Shown in pieces: positions 10,156 through 23,100 of a stretch of DNA of 64,000 nucleotides (position 1 is its first letter; each line of letters opens with the position of its first letter). The translations under genes and the position numbers were made by a program. The notes under the pieces were generated by a model. It saw only the letters and a program-made list of their open reading frames with translations, did no database searches and was not told the origin of the DNA. Source of the DNA: Bufo bufo. Lineage: Eukaryota; Chordata; Amphibia; Anura; Bufonidae. Where the stretch lies: the NCBI RefSeq assembly GCF_905171765.1, contig NC_053397.1, positions 3,304,946 through 3,368,945 of the forward strand, read 5' to 3'.

Positions 10156-12082
10156 ATACAGCAGTGTACTGATATGTGAGGTATGAGGTATAATAGATGC
10201 AGTGTGTACAGATATATAGTATATACAGCAGTGTACTGATATGTGAGGTATGAGGTATAATAGATGCAGTGTGTACAGATATATAGTATATACAGCAGTG
10301 TACTGATATGTGAGGTATGAGGTATAATAGATGCAGTGTGTACAGATATATAGTATATACAGCAGTGTACTGATATGTGAGGTATGAGGTATAATAGATG
10401 TGGTGTGTACAGATATATAGTATATACAGCAGTGTACTGATAGGTGAGGTACGAGGTATAATAGATGCAGAGTGTACAGATATATAGTATATACAGCAGT
10501 GTACTGATATGTGAGGTACGAGGTATAATAGATGCAGAGTGTACAGATATATAGTATATACAGCAGTGTACTGATATGTGAGGTACGAGGTATAATAGAT
10601 GCAGTGTGTACGGATATATAGTATATACAGCAGTGTACTGATATGTGAGGTACGAGGTATAATAGATGCAGAGTGTACAGATATATAGTATATACAGCAG
10701 TGTACTGATATGTGAGGTACGAGGTATAATAGATGCAGTGTACAGATATATAGTATATACAGCAGTGTACTGATATGTGAGGTATGAGGTATAATAGATG
10801 CAGTGTGTACAGATATATAGTATATACAGCAGTGTACTGATATGTGAGGTATGAGGTATAATAGATGCAGTGTGTACAGATATATAGTATATACAGCAGT
10901 GTACTGATAAGTGAGGTACGAGGTATAATAGATGCAGTGTGTACAGGTATACAGTATATACAGCAGTGTACTGATATGTGAGGTATGAGGTATAATAGAT
11001 GCAGTGTGTACAGATATATAGTATATACAGCAGTGTACTGATATGTGAGGTACGAGGTATAATAGATGCAGAGTGTACAGATATATAGTATATACAGCAG
11101 TGTACAGATATGTGAGGTACGAGGTATAATAGATGCAGTGTGTACGGATATATAGTATATACAGCAGTGTACTGATATGTGAGGTACGAGGTATAATAGA
11201 TGCAGTGTACAGATATATAGTATATACAGCAGTGTACTGATATGTGAGGTATGAGGTATAATAGATGCAGTGTGTACAGATATATAGTATATACAGCAGT
11301 GTACTGATATGTGAGGTATGAGGTATAATAGATGCAGTGTGTACAGATATATAGTATATACAGCAGTGTACTGATAAGTGAGGTACGAGGTATAATAGAT
11401 GCAGTGTGTACAGGTATACAGTATATACAGCAGTGTACTGATATGTGAGGTATGAGGTATAATAGATGCAGTGTGTACAGATATATAGTATATACAGCAG
11501 TGTACTGATATGTGAGGTACGAGGTATAATAGATGCAGTGTGTACAGATATATAGTATATACAGCAGTGTACTGATAGGTGAGGTACGAGGTATAATAGA
11601 TGCAGAGTGTACAGATATATAGTATATACAGCAGTGTACTGATATGTGAGGTACGAGGTATAATAGATGCAGAGTGTACAGATATATAGTATATACAGCA
11701 GTGTACTGATAGGTGAGGTACGAGGTATAATAGATGCAGAGTGTACAGATATATAGTATATACAGCAGTGTACTGATATGTGAGGTACGAGGTATGATAC
11801 AGTGTGTACAGATATATAGTATATACAGCAGTGTACTGATATGTGAGGTACGAGGTATAATAGATGCAGAGTACAGATATATAGTATATACAGCAGTGTA
11901 CTGATATGTGAGGTATGAGGTATAATAGATGCAGTGTGTACAGATATATAGTATATACAGCAGTGTACTGATATGTGAGGTACGAGGTATAATAGATGCA
12001 GTGTGTACAGATATATAGTATATACAGCAGTGTACTGATATGTGAGGTATAATAGATGCAGTGTACAGATATATAGTATATA
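10156..12082. repeat. Array A, segment 2 (67-bp unit)
   Basis: About 29 units continue array A in the same phase and orientation between the Ngaro-like and Tc1-like insertions. The GCAGAGTGTACAG variant, seen essentially once in segment 1, is frequent here (near 10468, 10527, 10667, 11066, 11603, 11662). An internal duplication spaced about 480 bp shows as matching CAGGTATACAG units near 10945 and 11412. Confidence 0.96.
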
Positions 12083-12282
12083 CACTGCGTGCAGAATTAT
12101 TAGGCAAATGAGTATTTTGACCACATCATCCTCTTTATGCATGTTGTCTTACTCCAAGCTGTATAGGCTCGAAAGCCTACTACCAATTAAGCATATTAGG
12201 TGACGTGCATCTCTGTAATGAGAAGGGGTGTGGTCTAATGACATCAACACCCTATATTAGGTGTGCATAATTATTAGGCAAC
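12083..12282 (+). repeat. Left IR/DR end of the Tc1-like element
   Basis: The left end holds an outer transposase-binding-type repeat (12089-12107) and an inner one (12263-12281) in the same orientation, differing at one position (CAGAATT versus CATAATT). About 155 bp lie between them. Confidence 0.85.
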
Positions 12283-12300
12283 TACCTTTCCTTTGGCAAA

Positions 12301-13317
12301 ATGGGTCAAAAGAAGGACTTGACAGGCTCAGAAAAGTCAAAAATAGTGAGATATCTTGCAGAGGGATGCAGCACTCTTAAAATTGCAAAGCTTCTGAAGC
12401 GTGATCATCGAACAATCAAGTGTTTCATTCAAAATAGTCAACAGGGTCGCAAGAAGCGTGTGGAAAAACCAAGGCGCAAAATAACTGCCCATGAACTGAG
12501 AAAAGTCAAGCGTGCAGCTGCCAAGATGCCACTTGCCACCAGTTTGGCCATATTTCAGAGCTGCAACATCACTGGAGTGCCCAAAAGCACAAGGTGTGCA
12601 ATACTCAGAGACATGGCCAAGGTAAGAAAGGCTGAAAGACGACCACCACTGAACAAGACACACAAGCTGAAACGTCAAGACTGGGCCAAGAAATATCTCA
12701 AGACTGATTTTTCTAAGGTTTTATGGACTGATGAAATGAGAGTGAGTCTTGATGGGCCAGATGGATGGGCCCGTGGCTGGATTGGTAAAGGGCAGAGAGC
12801 TCCAGTCCGACTCAGACGCCAGCAAGGTGGAGGTGGAGTACTGGTTTGGGCTGGTATCATCAAAGATGAGCTTGTGGGGCCTTTTCGGGTTGAGGATGGA
12901 GTCAAGCTCAACTCCCAGTCCTACTGCCAGTTTCTGGAAGACACCTTCTTCAAGCAGTGGTACAGGAAGAAGTCTGAATCCTTCAAGAAAAACATGATTT
13001 TCATGCAGGACAATGCTCCATCACACGCGTCCAAGTACTCCACAGCGTGGCTGGCAAGAAAGGGTATAAAAGAAGAAAATCTAATGACATGGCCTCCTTG
13101 TTCACCTGATCTGAACCCCATTGAGAACCTGTGGTCCATGATCAAATGTGAGATTTACAAGGAGGGAAAACAGTACACCTCTCTGAACAGTGTCTGGGAG
13201 GCTGTGGTTGCTGCTGCACGCAATGTTGATGGTGAACAGATCAAAACACTGACAGAATCCATGGATGGCAGGCTTTTGAGTGTCCTTGCAAAGAAAGGGG
13301 GCTATATTGGTCACTGA
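12301..13317 (+). CDS. Tc1-like transposase, DD37E
   Basis: An unbroken 338-codon frame, a normal length for Tc1 transposases, starting at the first ATG after the left inverted-repeat pair. Residues about 10-45 form a helix-turn-helix (STLKIAKLLKRDHRTIK). A basic linker at 50-60 (KKRVEKPRRK) could be a hook or nuclear signal, and a second DNA-binding helical domain runs to about 115. The DDE catalytic domain has Asp144 in WTDEM, Asp237 in MQDNAPSH and Glu275 in SPDLNPIENLW. Exactly 37 residues separate the last two, so this is DD37E rather than the usual DD34E. It would cut and paste the element by binding the four repeat copies at its ends. AATAAA at 13396-13401 is a likely polyadenylation signal. 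All catalytic residues are present; whether the protein is active cannot be seen. Confidence 0.94.
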   Translation: MGQKKDLTGSEKSKIVRYLAEGCSTLKIAKLLKRDHRTIKCFIQNSQQGRKKRVEKPRRKITAHELRKVKRAAAKMPLATSLAIFQSCNITGVPKSTRCAILRDMAKVRKAERRPPLNKTHKLKRQDWAKKYLKTDFSKVLWTDEMRVSLDGPDGWARGWIGKGQRAPVRLRRQQGGGGVLVWAGIIKDELVGPFRVEDGVKLNSQSYCQFLEDTFFKQWYRKKSESFKKNMIFMQDNAPSHASKYSTAWLARKGIKEENLMTWPPCSPDLNPIENLWSMIKCEIYKEGKQYTSLNSVWEAVVAAARNVDGEQIKTLTESMDGRLLSVLAKKGGYIGH

Positions 13318-13435
13318 TTTGTTTTTGTTTTGTTTTTGAATGTCAGAAATGTATATTTGTGAATGTTGAGATGTTATATTGGTTTCACTGGTAAAAATAA
13401 ATAATTGAAATGGGTATATATTAGTTTTTTGTTAA

Positions 13436-13645
13436 GTTGCCTAATAATTATGCACAGTAATAGTCACCTGCACACACAGATATCCCCCTAAAATAGCTAA
13501 AACTAAAAACAAACTAAAAACTACTTCCAAAAATATTCAGCTTTGATATTAATGAGTTTTTTGGGTTCATTGAGAACATGGTTGTTGTTCAATAATAAAA
13601 TTAATCCTCAAAAATACAACTTGCCTAATAATTCTGCACTCCCTG
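13436..13645 (-). repeat. Right IR/DR end of the Tc1-like element
   Basis: The inner repeat (13436-13455) and outer repeat (13621-13639) are inverted relative to the left end and separated by about 165 bp. The inner pair keeps the CATAATT form and the outer pair the CAGAATT form, so inner matches inner and outer matches outer. Confidence 0.85.
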
Positions 13646-16600
13646 TACAGCAGTGTACTGATATGTGAGGTATGAGGTATAATAGATGCAGAGTGTACAG
13701 ATATATAGTATATACAGCGGTGTACTGATATGTGAGGTACGAGGTATAATAGATGCAGAGTGTACAGATATATAGTATATACAGCAGTGTACTGATATGT
13801 GAGGTACGAGGTATAATAGATGCAGTGTGTACAGATATATAGTATATACAGCAGTGTACTGATATGTGAGGTACGAGGTATAATAGATGCAGTGTGTACA
13901 GGTATATAGTATATACAGCAGTGTACTGATATGTGAGGTACGAGGTATAATAGATGCAGTGTACAGATATATAGTATATACAGCAGTGTACTGATATGTG
14001 AGGTACGAGGTATAATAGATGCAGAGTGTACAGATATATAGTATATACAGCAGTGTACTGATAGGTGAGGTACGAGGTATAATAGATGCAGAGTGTACAG
14101 ATATATAGTATATACAGCAGTGTACTGATATGTGAGGTACGAGGTATAATTGATGCAGTGTGTACAGATATATAGTATATACAGCAGTGTACTGATATGT
14201 GAGGTATGAGGTATAATAGATGCAGTGTGTACAGATATATAGTATATACAGCAGTGTACTGATATGTGAGGTACGAGGTATAATAGATGCAGAGTGTACA
14301 GATATATAGTATATACAGCAGTGGACTGATATGTGAGGTACGAGGTATAATAGATGCAGAGTGTACAGATATATAGTATATACAGCAGTGTACTGATATG
14401 TGAGGTACGAGGTATAATAGATGCAGTGTGTACAGATATATTGTACATACAGCAGTGTACTGATATGTGAGGTATGAGGTATAATAGATGCAGTGTGTAC
14501 AGATATATAGTATATACAGCAGTGTACTGATATGTGAGGTACGAGGTATGATACAGTGTACAGGTATATAGTATATACAGCAGTGTACTGATATGTGAGG
14601 TATAATAGATGTAGTGTGTACAGATATATAGTATATACAGCAGTGTACTGATATGTGAGGTATAATAGATGCAGTGTGTACAGATATATAGTATATACAG
14701 CCGTGTACTGATATGTGAGGTATGAGGTATAATAGATGCAGTGTGTACAGATATATAGTATATACAGCAGTGTACTGATATGTGAGGTACAAGGTATAAT
14801 AGATGCAGTGTGTACAGATATATAGTATATACAGCAGTGTACTGATATGTGAGGTACGAGGTATAATAGATGCAGAGTGTACAGATATATAGTATATACA
14901 GCAGTGTACTGATAGGTGAGGTACGAGGTATAATAGATGCAGTGTGTACAGATATATAGTATATACAGCAGTGTACTAATATGTGAGGTACGAGGTATAA
15001 TAGATGCAGTGTGTACAGATATATAGTATATACAGCAGTGTACTGATATGTGAGGTATGAGGTATAATAGATACAGTGTGTACAGATATATAGTATATAC
15101 AGCGGTGTACTGATATGTGAGGTATGAGGTATAATAGATGCAGTGTACAGATATATAGTATATACAGCAGTGTACTGATATGTGAGGTATGAGGTATAAT
15201 AGATGCAGTGTGTACAGATATATAGTATATACAGCAGTGTACTGATATGTGAGGTATGAGGTATAATAGATACAGTGTGTACAGATATATAGTATATACA
15301 GCAGTGTACTGATATGTGAGGTACGAGGTATAATAGATGCAGTGTGTACAGATATATAGTATATAGAGCAGTGTACTGATATGTGAGGTATGAGGTATAA
15401 TAGATGCAGTGTGTACAGATATATAGTATATACAGCAGTGTACTGATATGTGAGGTACGAGGTATAATAGATGCAGTGTGTACAGATATATAGTATATAC
15501 AGCAGTGTACTGATATGTGAGGTATGAGGTATAATAGATGCAGAGTGTACAGATATATAGTATATACAGCAGTGTACTGATAGGTGAGGTACGAGGTATA
15601 ATAGATGCAGAGTGTACAGATATATAGTATATACAGCAGTGTACTGATATGTGAGGTACGAGGTATAATAGATGCAGTGTGTACAGATATATAGTATATA
15701 CAGCAGTGTACTGATATGTGAGGTACGAGGTATAATAGATGCAGAGTGTACAGATATATAGTATATACAGCAGTGTACTGATATGTGAGGTATGAGGTAT
15801 AATAGATGCAGTGTGTACAGATATATAGTATATACAGCAGTGTACTGATATGTGAGGTATGAGGTATAATAGATGCAGTGTGTACAGATATATAGTATAT
15901 ACAGCAGTGGACTGATATGTGAGGTATGAGGTATAACAGATGCAGTGTGTACAGATATATAGTATATACAGCAGTGTACTGATATGTGAGGTATGAGGTA
16001 TAATAGATGCAGAGTGTACAGATATATAGTATATACAGCAGTGGACTGATATGTGAGGTATGAGGTATAATAGATGCAGTGTACAGATATATAGTATATA
16101 CAGCAGTGTACTGATATGTGAGGTACGAGGTATAATAGATGCAGTGTGTACAGATATATAGTATATACAGCAGTGTACTGATATGTGAGGTACGAGGTAT
16201 AATAGATGCAGAGTGTACAGATATATAGTATATACAGCAGTGTACTGATATGTGAGGTATGAGGTATAATAGATGCAGTGTGTACAGATATATAGTATAT
16301 ACAGCAGTGTACTGATATGTGAGGTACGAGGTATAATAGATGCAGTGTGTACAGATATATAGTATATACAGCAGTGTACTGATATGTGAGGTATAATAGA
16401 TGCAGTGTGTACAGATATATAGTATATACAGCAGTGTACTGATATGTGAGGTACGAGGTATAATAGATGCAGTGTGTACAGATATATAGTATATACAGCA
16501 GTGGACTGATATGTGAGGTATGAGGTATAATAGATACAGTGTGTACAGATATATAGTATATACAGCAGTGTACTGATATGTGAGGTATAATAGATGCAGT

Positions 16601-19549
16601 GTGTACAGATATATAGTATATACAGCAGTGTACTGATATGTGAGGTACGAGGTATAATAGATGCAGTGTGTACAGATATATAGTATATACAGCAGTGTAC
16701 TGATATGTGAGGTATGAGGTATAATAGATGCAGTGTACAGATATATAGTATATACAGCAGTGTACTGATATGTGAGGTACGAGGTATAATAGATGCAGTG
16801 TGTACAGATATATAGTATATACAGCAGTGTACTGATATGTGAGGTACGAGGTATAATAGATGCAGTGTGTACAGGTATATAGTATATACAGCAGTGTACT
16901 GATATGTGAGGTACGAGGTATAATAGATGCAGTGTGTACAGATATATAGTATATACAGCAGTGGACTGATATGTGAGGTATGAGGTATAATAGATGCAGT
17001 GTGTACAGATATATAGTATATACAGCAGTGTACTGATATGTGAGGTATGAGGTATAATAGATGCAGTGTACAGATATATAGTATATACAGCAGTGTACTG
17101 ATATGTGAGGTACGAGGTATAATAGATGCAGTGTGTACAGATATATAGTATATACAGCAGTGTACTGATATGTGAGGTATGAGGTATAATAGATGCAGTG
17201 TACAGATATATAGTATATACAGCAGTGTACTGATATGTGAGGTACGAGGTATAATAGATGCAGTGTGTACAGGTATATAGTATATACAGCAGTGTACTGA
17301 TATGTGAGGTACGAGGTATAATAGATGCAGTGTGTACAGATATATAGTATATACAGCAGTGTACTGATATGTGAGGTACGAGGTATAATAGATGCAGTGT
17401 GTACAGGTATATAGTATATACAGCAGTGTACTGATATGTGAGGTATGAGGTATAATAGATGCAGTGTGTACAGATATATAGTATATACAGCAGTGTACTG
17501 ATATGTGAGGTATGAGGTATAATAGATGCAGAGTGTACAGGTATATAGTATATACAGCAGTGTACTGATATGTGAGGTACGAGGTATAATAGATGCAGTG
17601 TGTACAGATATATAGTATATACAGCAGTGTACTGATATGTGAGGTACGAGGTATAATAGATGCAGTGTGTACAGGTATATAGTATATACAGCAGTGTACT
17701 GATAGGTGAGGTACGAGGTATAATAGATGCAGTGTGTACAGATATATAGTATATACAGCAGTGTACAGATATGTGAGGTATGAGGTATAATAGATGCAGA
17801 GTGTACAGATATATAGTATATACAGCAGTGTACTGATATGTGAGGTACGAGGTATACTAGATGCAGTGTGTACAGATATATAGTATATACAGCAGTGTAC
17901 TGATATGTGAGGTATGAGGTATAATAGATACAGTGTAACGATATATAGTATATACAGCAGTGTACTGATATGTGAGGTACGAGGTATTATAGATGCAGAG
18001 TGTACAGGTATATAGTATATACAGCAGTGTACTGATATGTGAGGTATGAGGTATAATAGATGCAGAGTGTACAGATATATAGTATATACTGCAGTGTACT
18101 GATATGTGAGGTATGAGGTATAATAGATGCAGTGTGTACAGATATATAGTATATACAGCAGTGTACTGATATGTGAGGTACGAGGTATAATAGATGCAGT
18201 GTACAGATATATAGTATATACCGCAGTGCACTGATATGTGAGGTACGAGGTATAATAGATGCAGTGTACAGGTATATAGTATATACAGCAGTGTACTGAT
18301 ATGTGAGGTATGAGGTATAATAGATGCAGAGTGTACAGGTATATAGTATATACAGCAGTGTACTGATATGTGAGGTATGAGGTATAATAGATGCAGAGTG
18401 TACAGATATATAGTATATACAGCAGTGTACTGATATGTGAGGTATGAGGTATAATAGATGCAGAGTGTACAGATATATAGTATATACTGCAGTGTACTGA
18501 TATGTGAGGTATGAGGTATAATAGATGCAGTGTGTACAGATATATAGTATATACAGCAGTGTACTGATATGTGAGGTACGAGGTATAATAGATGCAGTGT
18601 ACAGATATATAGTATATACCGCAGTGCACTGATATGTGAGGTACGAGGTATAATAGATGCAGTGTACAGGTATATAGTATATACAGCAGTGTACTGATAT
18701 GTGAGGTATGAGGTATAATAGATGCAGAGTGTACAGGTATATAGTATATACAGCAGTGTACTGATATGTGAGGTATGAGGTATAATAGATGCAGAGTGTA
18801 CAGATATATAGTATATACAGCAGTGTACTGATATGTGAGGTATGAGGTATAATAGATGCAGAGTGTACAGGTATATAGTATATACAGCAGTGTACTGATA
18901 TGTGAGGTATGAGGTATAATAGATGCAGAGTGTACAGATATATAGTATATACTGCAGTGTACTGATATGTGAGGTATGAGGTATAATAGACGCAGTGTGT
19001 ACAGATATATAGTATATACAGCAGTGTACTGATATGTGAGGTATGAGGTATAATAGATGCAGAGTGTACAGGTATATAGTATATACAGCAGTGTACTGAT
19101 ATGTGAGGTATGAGGTATAATAGATGCAGAGTGTACAGATATATAGTATATACTGCAGTGTACTTATATGTGAGGTATGAGGTATAATAGACGCAGTGTG
19201 TACAGGTATATAGTATATACAGCAGTGTACTGATATGTGAGGTATGAGGTATAATAGACGCAGTGTGTACAGATATATAGTATATACAGCAGTGTACTGA
19301 TATGTGAGGTATAATAGATGCAGTGTGTACAGATATATAGTATATACAGCAGTGTACTGATAGGTGAGGTATAATAGATGCAGTGTGTACAGATATATAG
19401 TATATACAGCAGTGTACTGATATGTGAGGTATGAGGTATAATAGATGCAGAGTGTACAGATATATAGTATATACAGCAGTGTACTGATATGTGAGGTATG
19501 AGGTATAATAGACGCAGTGTGTACAGGTATATAGTATATACAGCAGTGT
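13646..19549. repeat. Array A, segment 3 (67-bp unit)
   Basis: About 88 units of array A. GCAGAGTG variants are abundant. Near the right end two blocks of about 398 bp (roughly 17860-18231 and 18258-18629) are nearly identical, marked by a rare CCGCAGTGCACTG unit at about 18221 and 18619. The array ends in a partial unit (CAGCAGTGT) at 19549, with no inverted repeat or duplication at the border. Minus-strand frames of up to about 1200 codons here are stop-free array sequence, not genes. Confidence 0.96.
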
Positions 19550-20111
19550 CATACAGTAACACATAGCCGCGGGTTCAGACTGCAGAGATGAGGTTGGGGC
19601 TGCTGTCTACCCCCTTACATGCAGCGCCCCCCCTCCCCCGGCCTCAGTCCTGCAGCCTCGCACTTTTCTGTCGGTGTGAATGGCGGCCGCACGGCTGCCT
19701 CCTCCCGTGGCTGATCTGGGCCCGGGTCACTCTGTGGTCCCTGCGTCCTTTCTCCACACCGCCGGTCCTGGTGCCGCCATCCCGGGACGCCTCTCCACGC
19801 TGTGACCTCCATTTGTTTCTTTCCTCTTCTGAGAAGTTTTCTTCATCTTTTATCTTGAGTTAAATTCCTGTTCCCTCCATGCGTCCGGGGAAGGGGGGGG
19901 AGAGATACGCGAGGAAAACGCAATGTCACAACAAACCGCGGCCTGTGGGGACGCCTGGAGCCTGAGGCTAAATTTACAGAGATGTCCCAGGGGGCGCTGG
20001 AAACTCGGCCAGAAAAAAAATAGAAACTGCAGCGACAGCGCTTACTAATCACAACCGCTTATCATAAAAACGGAAACGAGAAGAAAGAGAAAAAAGAGGG
20101 AAAATACACAA
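19550..20111. other. Single-copy island between arrays A and B
   Basis: About 560 bp of C/T- and CpG-rich non-repetitive sequence. Frames are short (under 95 codons), with no recognisable domain or convincing splice signals. A polypurine run follows a G-tract at 19890-19915. A CTCF-core match lies at 19987-20000. The last 50 bases become A/G-rich and run into array B. Confidence 0.7.
19987..20000 (+). promoter_or_regulatory. Candidate CTCF-binding core
   Basis: CCAGGGGGCGCTGG matches the strongest part of the vertebrate CTCF consensus (AGGGGGCGCT core, with flanking C/C and G) in plus orientation. The upstream CCA of the long consensus is missing. It sits in single-copy DNA between two large arrays, where an insulator would be plausible. 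This is a motif match only; occupancy is unknown. Confidence 0.45.
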
Positions 20112-23100
20112 AATCAGGCAGAATCAGTCCGGCAGAATCAATCAGTCAAAGAGTATCAGTCCAGCAGTATCAATTAATCAGAACCAATCTAATAGTCAGA
20201 ATTAGGCAGTATCAATCAAACAGTATAAATCAATCAGACATTATCAGTCAGACAATATCAATCAGTCCGGCAGTACTAACCAGTCATAGAGTATCAGTCC
20301 AGCAGTATCAATCAGTCAGAGAGAATCAGTCCAGCAGTATCAAATAATCAGACAGCCTCAGTCAGGTAGTATCAATCAATCAGAGAGTATCAGTCCAGCA
20401 GTATCAATCAATCAATCAGACATTATCAGTCAGACAATATCAATCAGTCCGGCAGTATCAATCAATCAGACAGCATCAGTCAGGCAGTATCAATCAGTCA
20501 GAGAGTATCAGTCCAGCAGTATCAATCAGTCAGACAGCATCAGTCCGGCAGTATCAATCAGTCAGACAGCATCAGTCCGGCAGTATCAATCAGTCAGACA
20601 GCATCAGTCAGGCAGTATCAATCAGTCAGAGATTATCAGTCCAGCAGTATCAATCAGTCAGACAGCATCAGTCCGGCAGTATCAATCAGTCAGACAGCAT
20701 CAGTCCGGCAGTATCAATCAGTCAGACAGCATCAGTCCGGCAGTATCAATCAGTCAGACAGTATCAGTCAGGCAGTATCAATCAGTCAGAGAGTATCAGT
20801 CCGGCAGTATCAATCAGTCAGACAGTATCAGTCAGACAGTATCAATCAGTCAGAGAGTATCAGTCCGGCAGTATCAATCAGTCAGACAGTATCAATCAGT
20901 CAGACAGTATCAGTCCGGCAGTATCAATCAGTCAGACAGGATCAGTCCGGCAGTATCAATCAGTCAGAGAGTATCAGTCCGGCAGTATCAATCAGTCAGA
21001 CAGTATCAGTCAGACAGTATCAATCAGTCAGACAGTATCAGTCTGGCAGTATCAATCAGTCAGAGAGTATCAGTCCGGCAGAATCAATCAGTCAGACAGT
21101 ATCAGTCCGGCAGTATCAATCAGTCAGAGAGTATCAGTCCGGCAGTATCAATCAGTCAGAGAGTATCAGCCCGGCAGTATCAATCAGTCAGAGAGTATCA
21201 GTCCAGCAGTATCAAATAATCAGACAGCCTCAGTCAGGTAGTATCAATCAATCAGAGAGTATCAGTCCAGCAGTATCAATCAATCAATCAATCAGACATT
21301 ATCAGTCAGACAATATCAATCAGTCCGGCAGTATCAATCAATCAGACGGCATCAGTCAGGCAGTATCAATCAGTCAGAGAGTATCAGTCCAGCAGTATCA
21401 ATCAGTCAGACAGCATCAGTCCGGCAGTATCAATCAGTCAGACAGCATCAGTCCGGCAGTATCAATCAGTCAGACAGCATCAGTCAGGCAGTATCAATCA
21501 GTCAGAGAGTATCAGTCCAGCAGTATCAATCAGTCAGACAGCATCAGTCCGGCAGTATCAATCAGTCAGACAGCATCAGTCCGGCAGTATCAATCAGTCA
21601 GACAGCATCAGTCCGGCAGTATCAATCAGTCAGACAGCATCAGTCAGGCAGTATCAATCAGTCAGAGAGTATCAGTCCAGCAGTATCAATCAGTCAGACA
21701 GCATCAGTCCGGCAGTATCAATCAGTCTGACAGCATCAGTCCGGCAGTATCAATCAGTCAGACAGCATCAGTCCGGCAGTATCAATCAGTCAGACAGCAT
21801 CAGTCCGGCAGTATCAATCAGTCAGACAGTATCAGTCAGGCAGTATCAATCAGTCAGAGAGTATCAGTCCGGCAGTATCAATCAGTCAGACAGTATCAGT
21901 CAGACAGTATCAATCAGTCAGAGAGTATCAGTCCGGCAGTATCAATCAGTCAGACAGTATCAGTCAGACAGTATCAATCAGTCAGACAGTATCAGTCCGG
22001 CAGTATCAATCAGTCAGACAGGATCAGTCCGGCAGTATCAATCAGTCAGAGAGTATCAGTCCGGCAGTATCAATCAGTCAGACAGTATCAGTCAGACAGT
22101 ATCAATCAGTCAGACAGTATCAGTCTGGCAGTATCAATCAGTCAGAGAGTATCAGTCCGGCAGAATCAATCAGTCAGACAGTATCAGTCCGGCAGTATCA
22201 ATCAGTCAGAGAGTATCAGTCCGGCAGTATCAATCAGTCATAGAGTATCAGCCCGGCAGTATCAATCAGTCAGAGAGAGTATCAGTCCAGCAGTATCAAA
22301 TAATCAGACAGCCTCAGTCAGGTAGTATCAATCAATCAGAGAGTATCAGTCCAGCAGTATCAATCAATCAATCAGACATTATCAGTCAGACAATATCAAT
22401 CAGTCCGGCAGTATCAATCAATCAGACAGCATCAGTCAGGCAGTATCAATCAGTCAGAGAGTATCAGTCCAGCAGTATCAATCAGTCAGACAGCATCAGT
22501 CCGGCAGTATCAATCAGTCAGACAGTATCAGTCCGGCAGTATCAATCAGTCAGACAGCATCAGTCCGGCAGTATCAATCAGTCAGACAGTATCAGTCAGG
22601 CAGTATCAATCAGTCAGAGAGTATCAGTCCGGCAGTATCAATCAGTCAGACAGTATCAGTCCGGCAGTATCAATCAGTCAGACAGTATCAGTCCGGCAGT
22701 ATCAATCAGTCAGACAGTATCAGTCCGACAGTATCAATCAGTCAGACAGTATCAGTCCGGCAGTATCAATCAGTCAGACAGTATCAGTCCGGCAGTATCA
22801 ATCAGTCAGAGAGTATCAGTCCGGTAGTATCAATCAGTCAGACATTATCAGTCAGACAGTATCAATCAGTCAGACAGGATCAGTCTGGCAGTATCAATCA
22901 GTCAGACAGTATCAGTCCGGCAGTATCAATCAGTCAGACAGTATCAATCAGTCAGACAGTATCAGTCCGGCAGTATCAATCAGTCAGAGAGTATCAGTCC
23001 GGCAGAATCAATCAGTCAGACAGTATCAGTCCGGCAGTATCAATCAGTCAGACAGTATCAGTCAGACAGTATCAGTCCGGCAGTATCAATCAGTCAGACA

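Larger units (their letters stand above)
12083..13645 (+). mobile_element. Intact-looking Tc1-like DNA transposon (DD37E) with IR/DR ends
   Basis: A 1563-bp element inserted in array A. It is flanked by TA at 12081-12082 and 13646-13647; removing it with one TA restores the array sequence. Outer terminal repeats share GTGCAGAATTATTAGGCAA (left from about 12089, right as its complement at 13621-13639). Inner copies GTGCATAATTATTAGGCAAC lie at 12263-12282 and, inverted, at 13436-13455. Two paired repeats per end is the IR/DR arrangement known from Sleeping Beauty-type Tc1 elements. The single transposase frame is unbroken. The last few terminal bases differ between ends (CACTGC versus CAGGGA), which may limit mobility. 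Confidence 0.95.
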
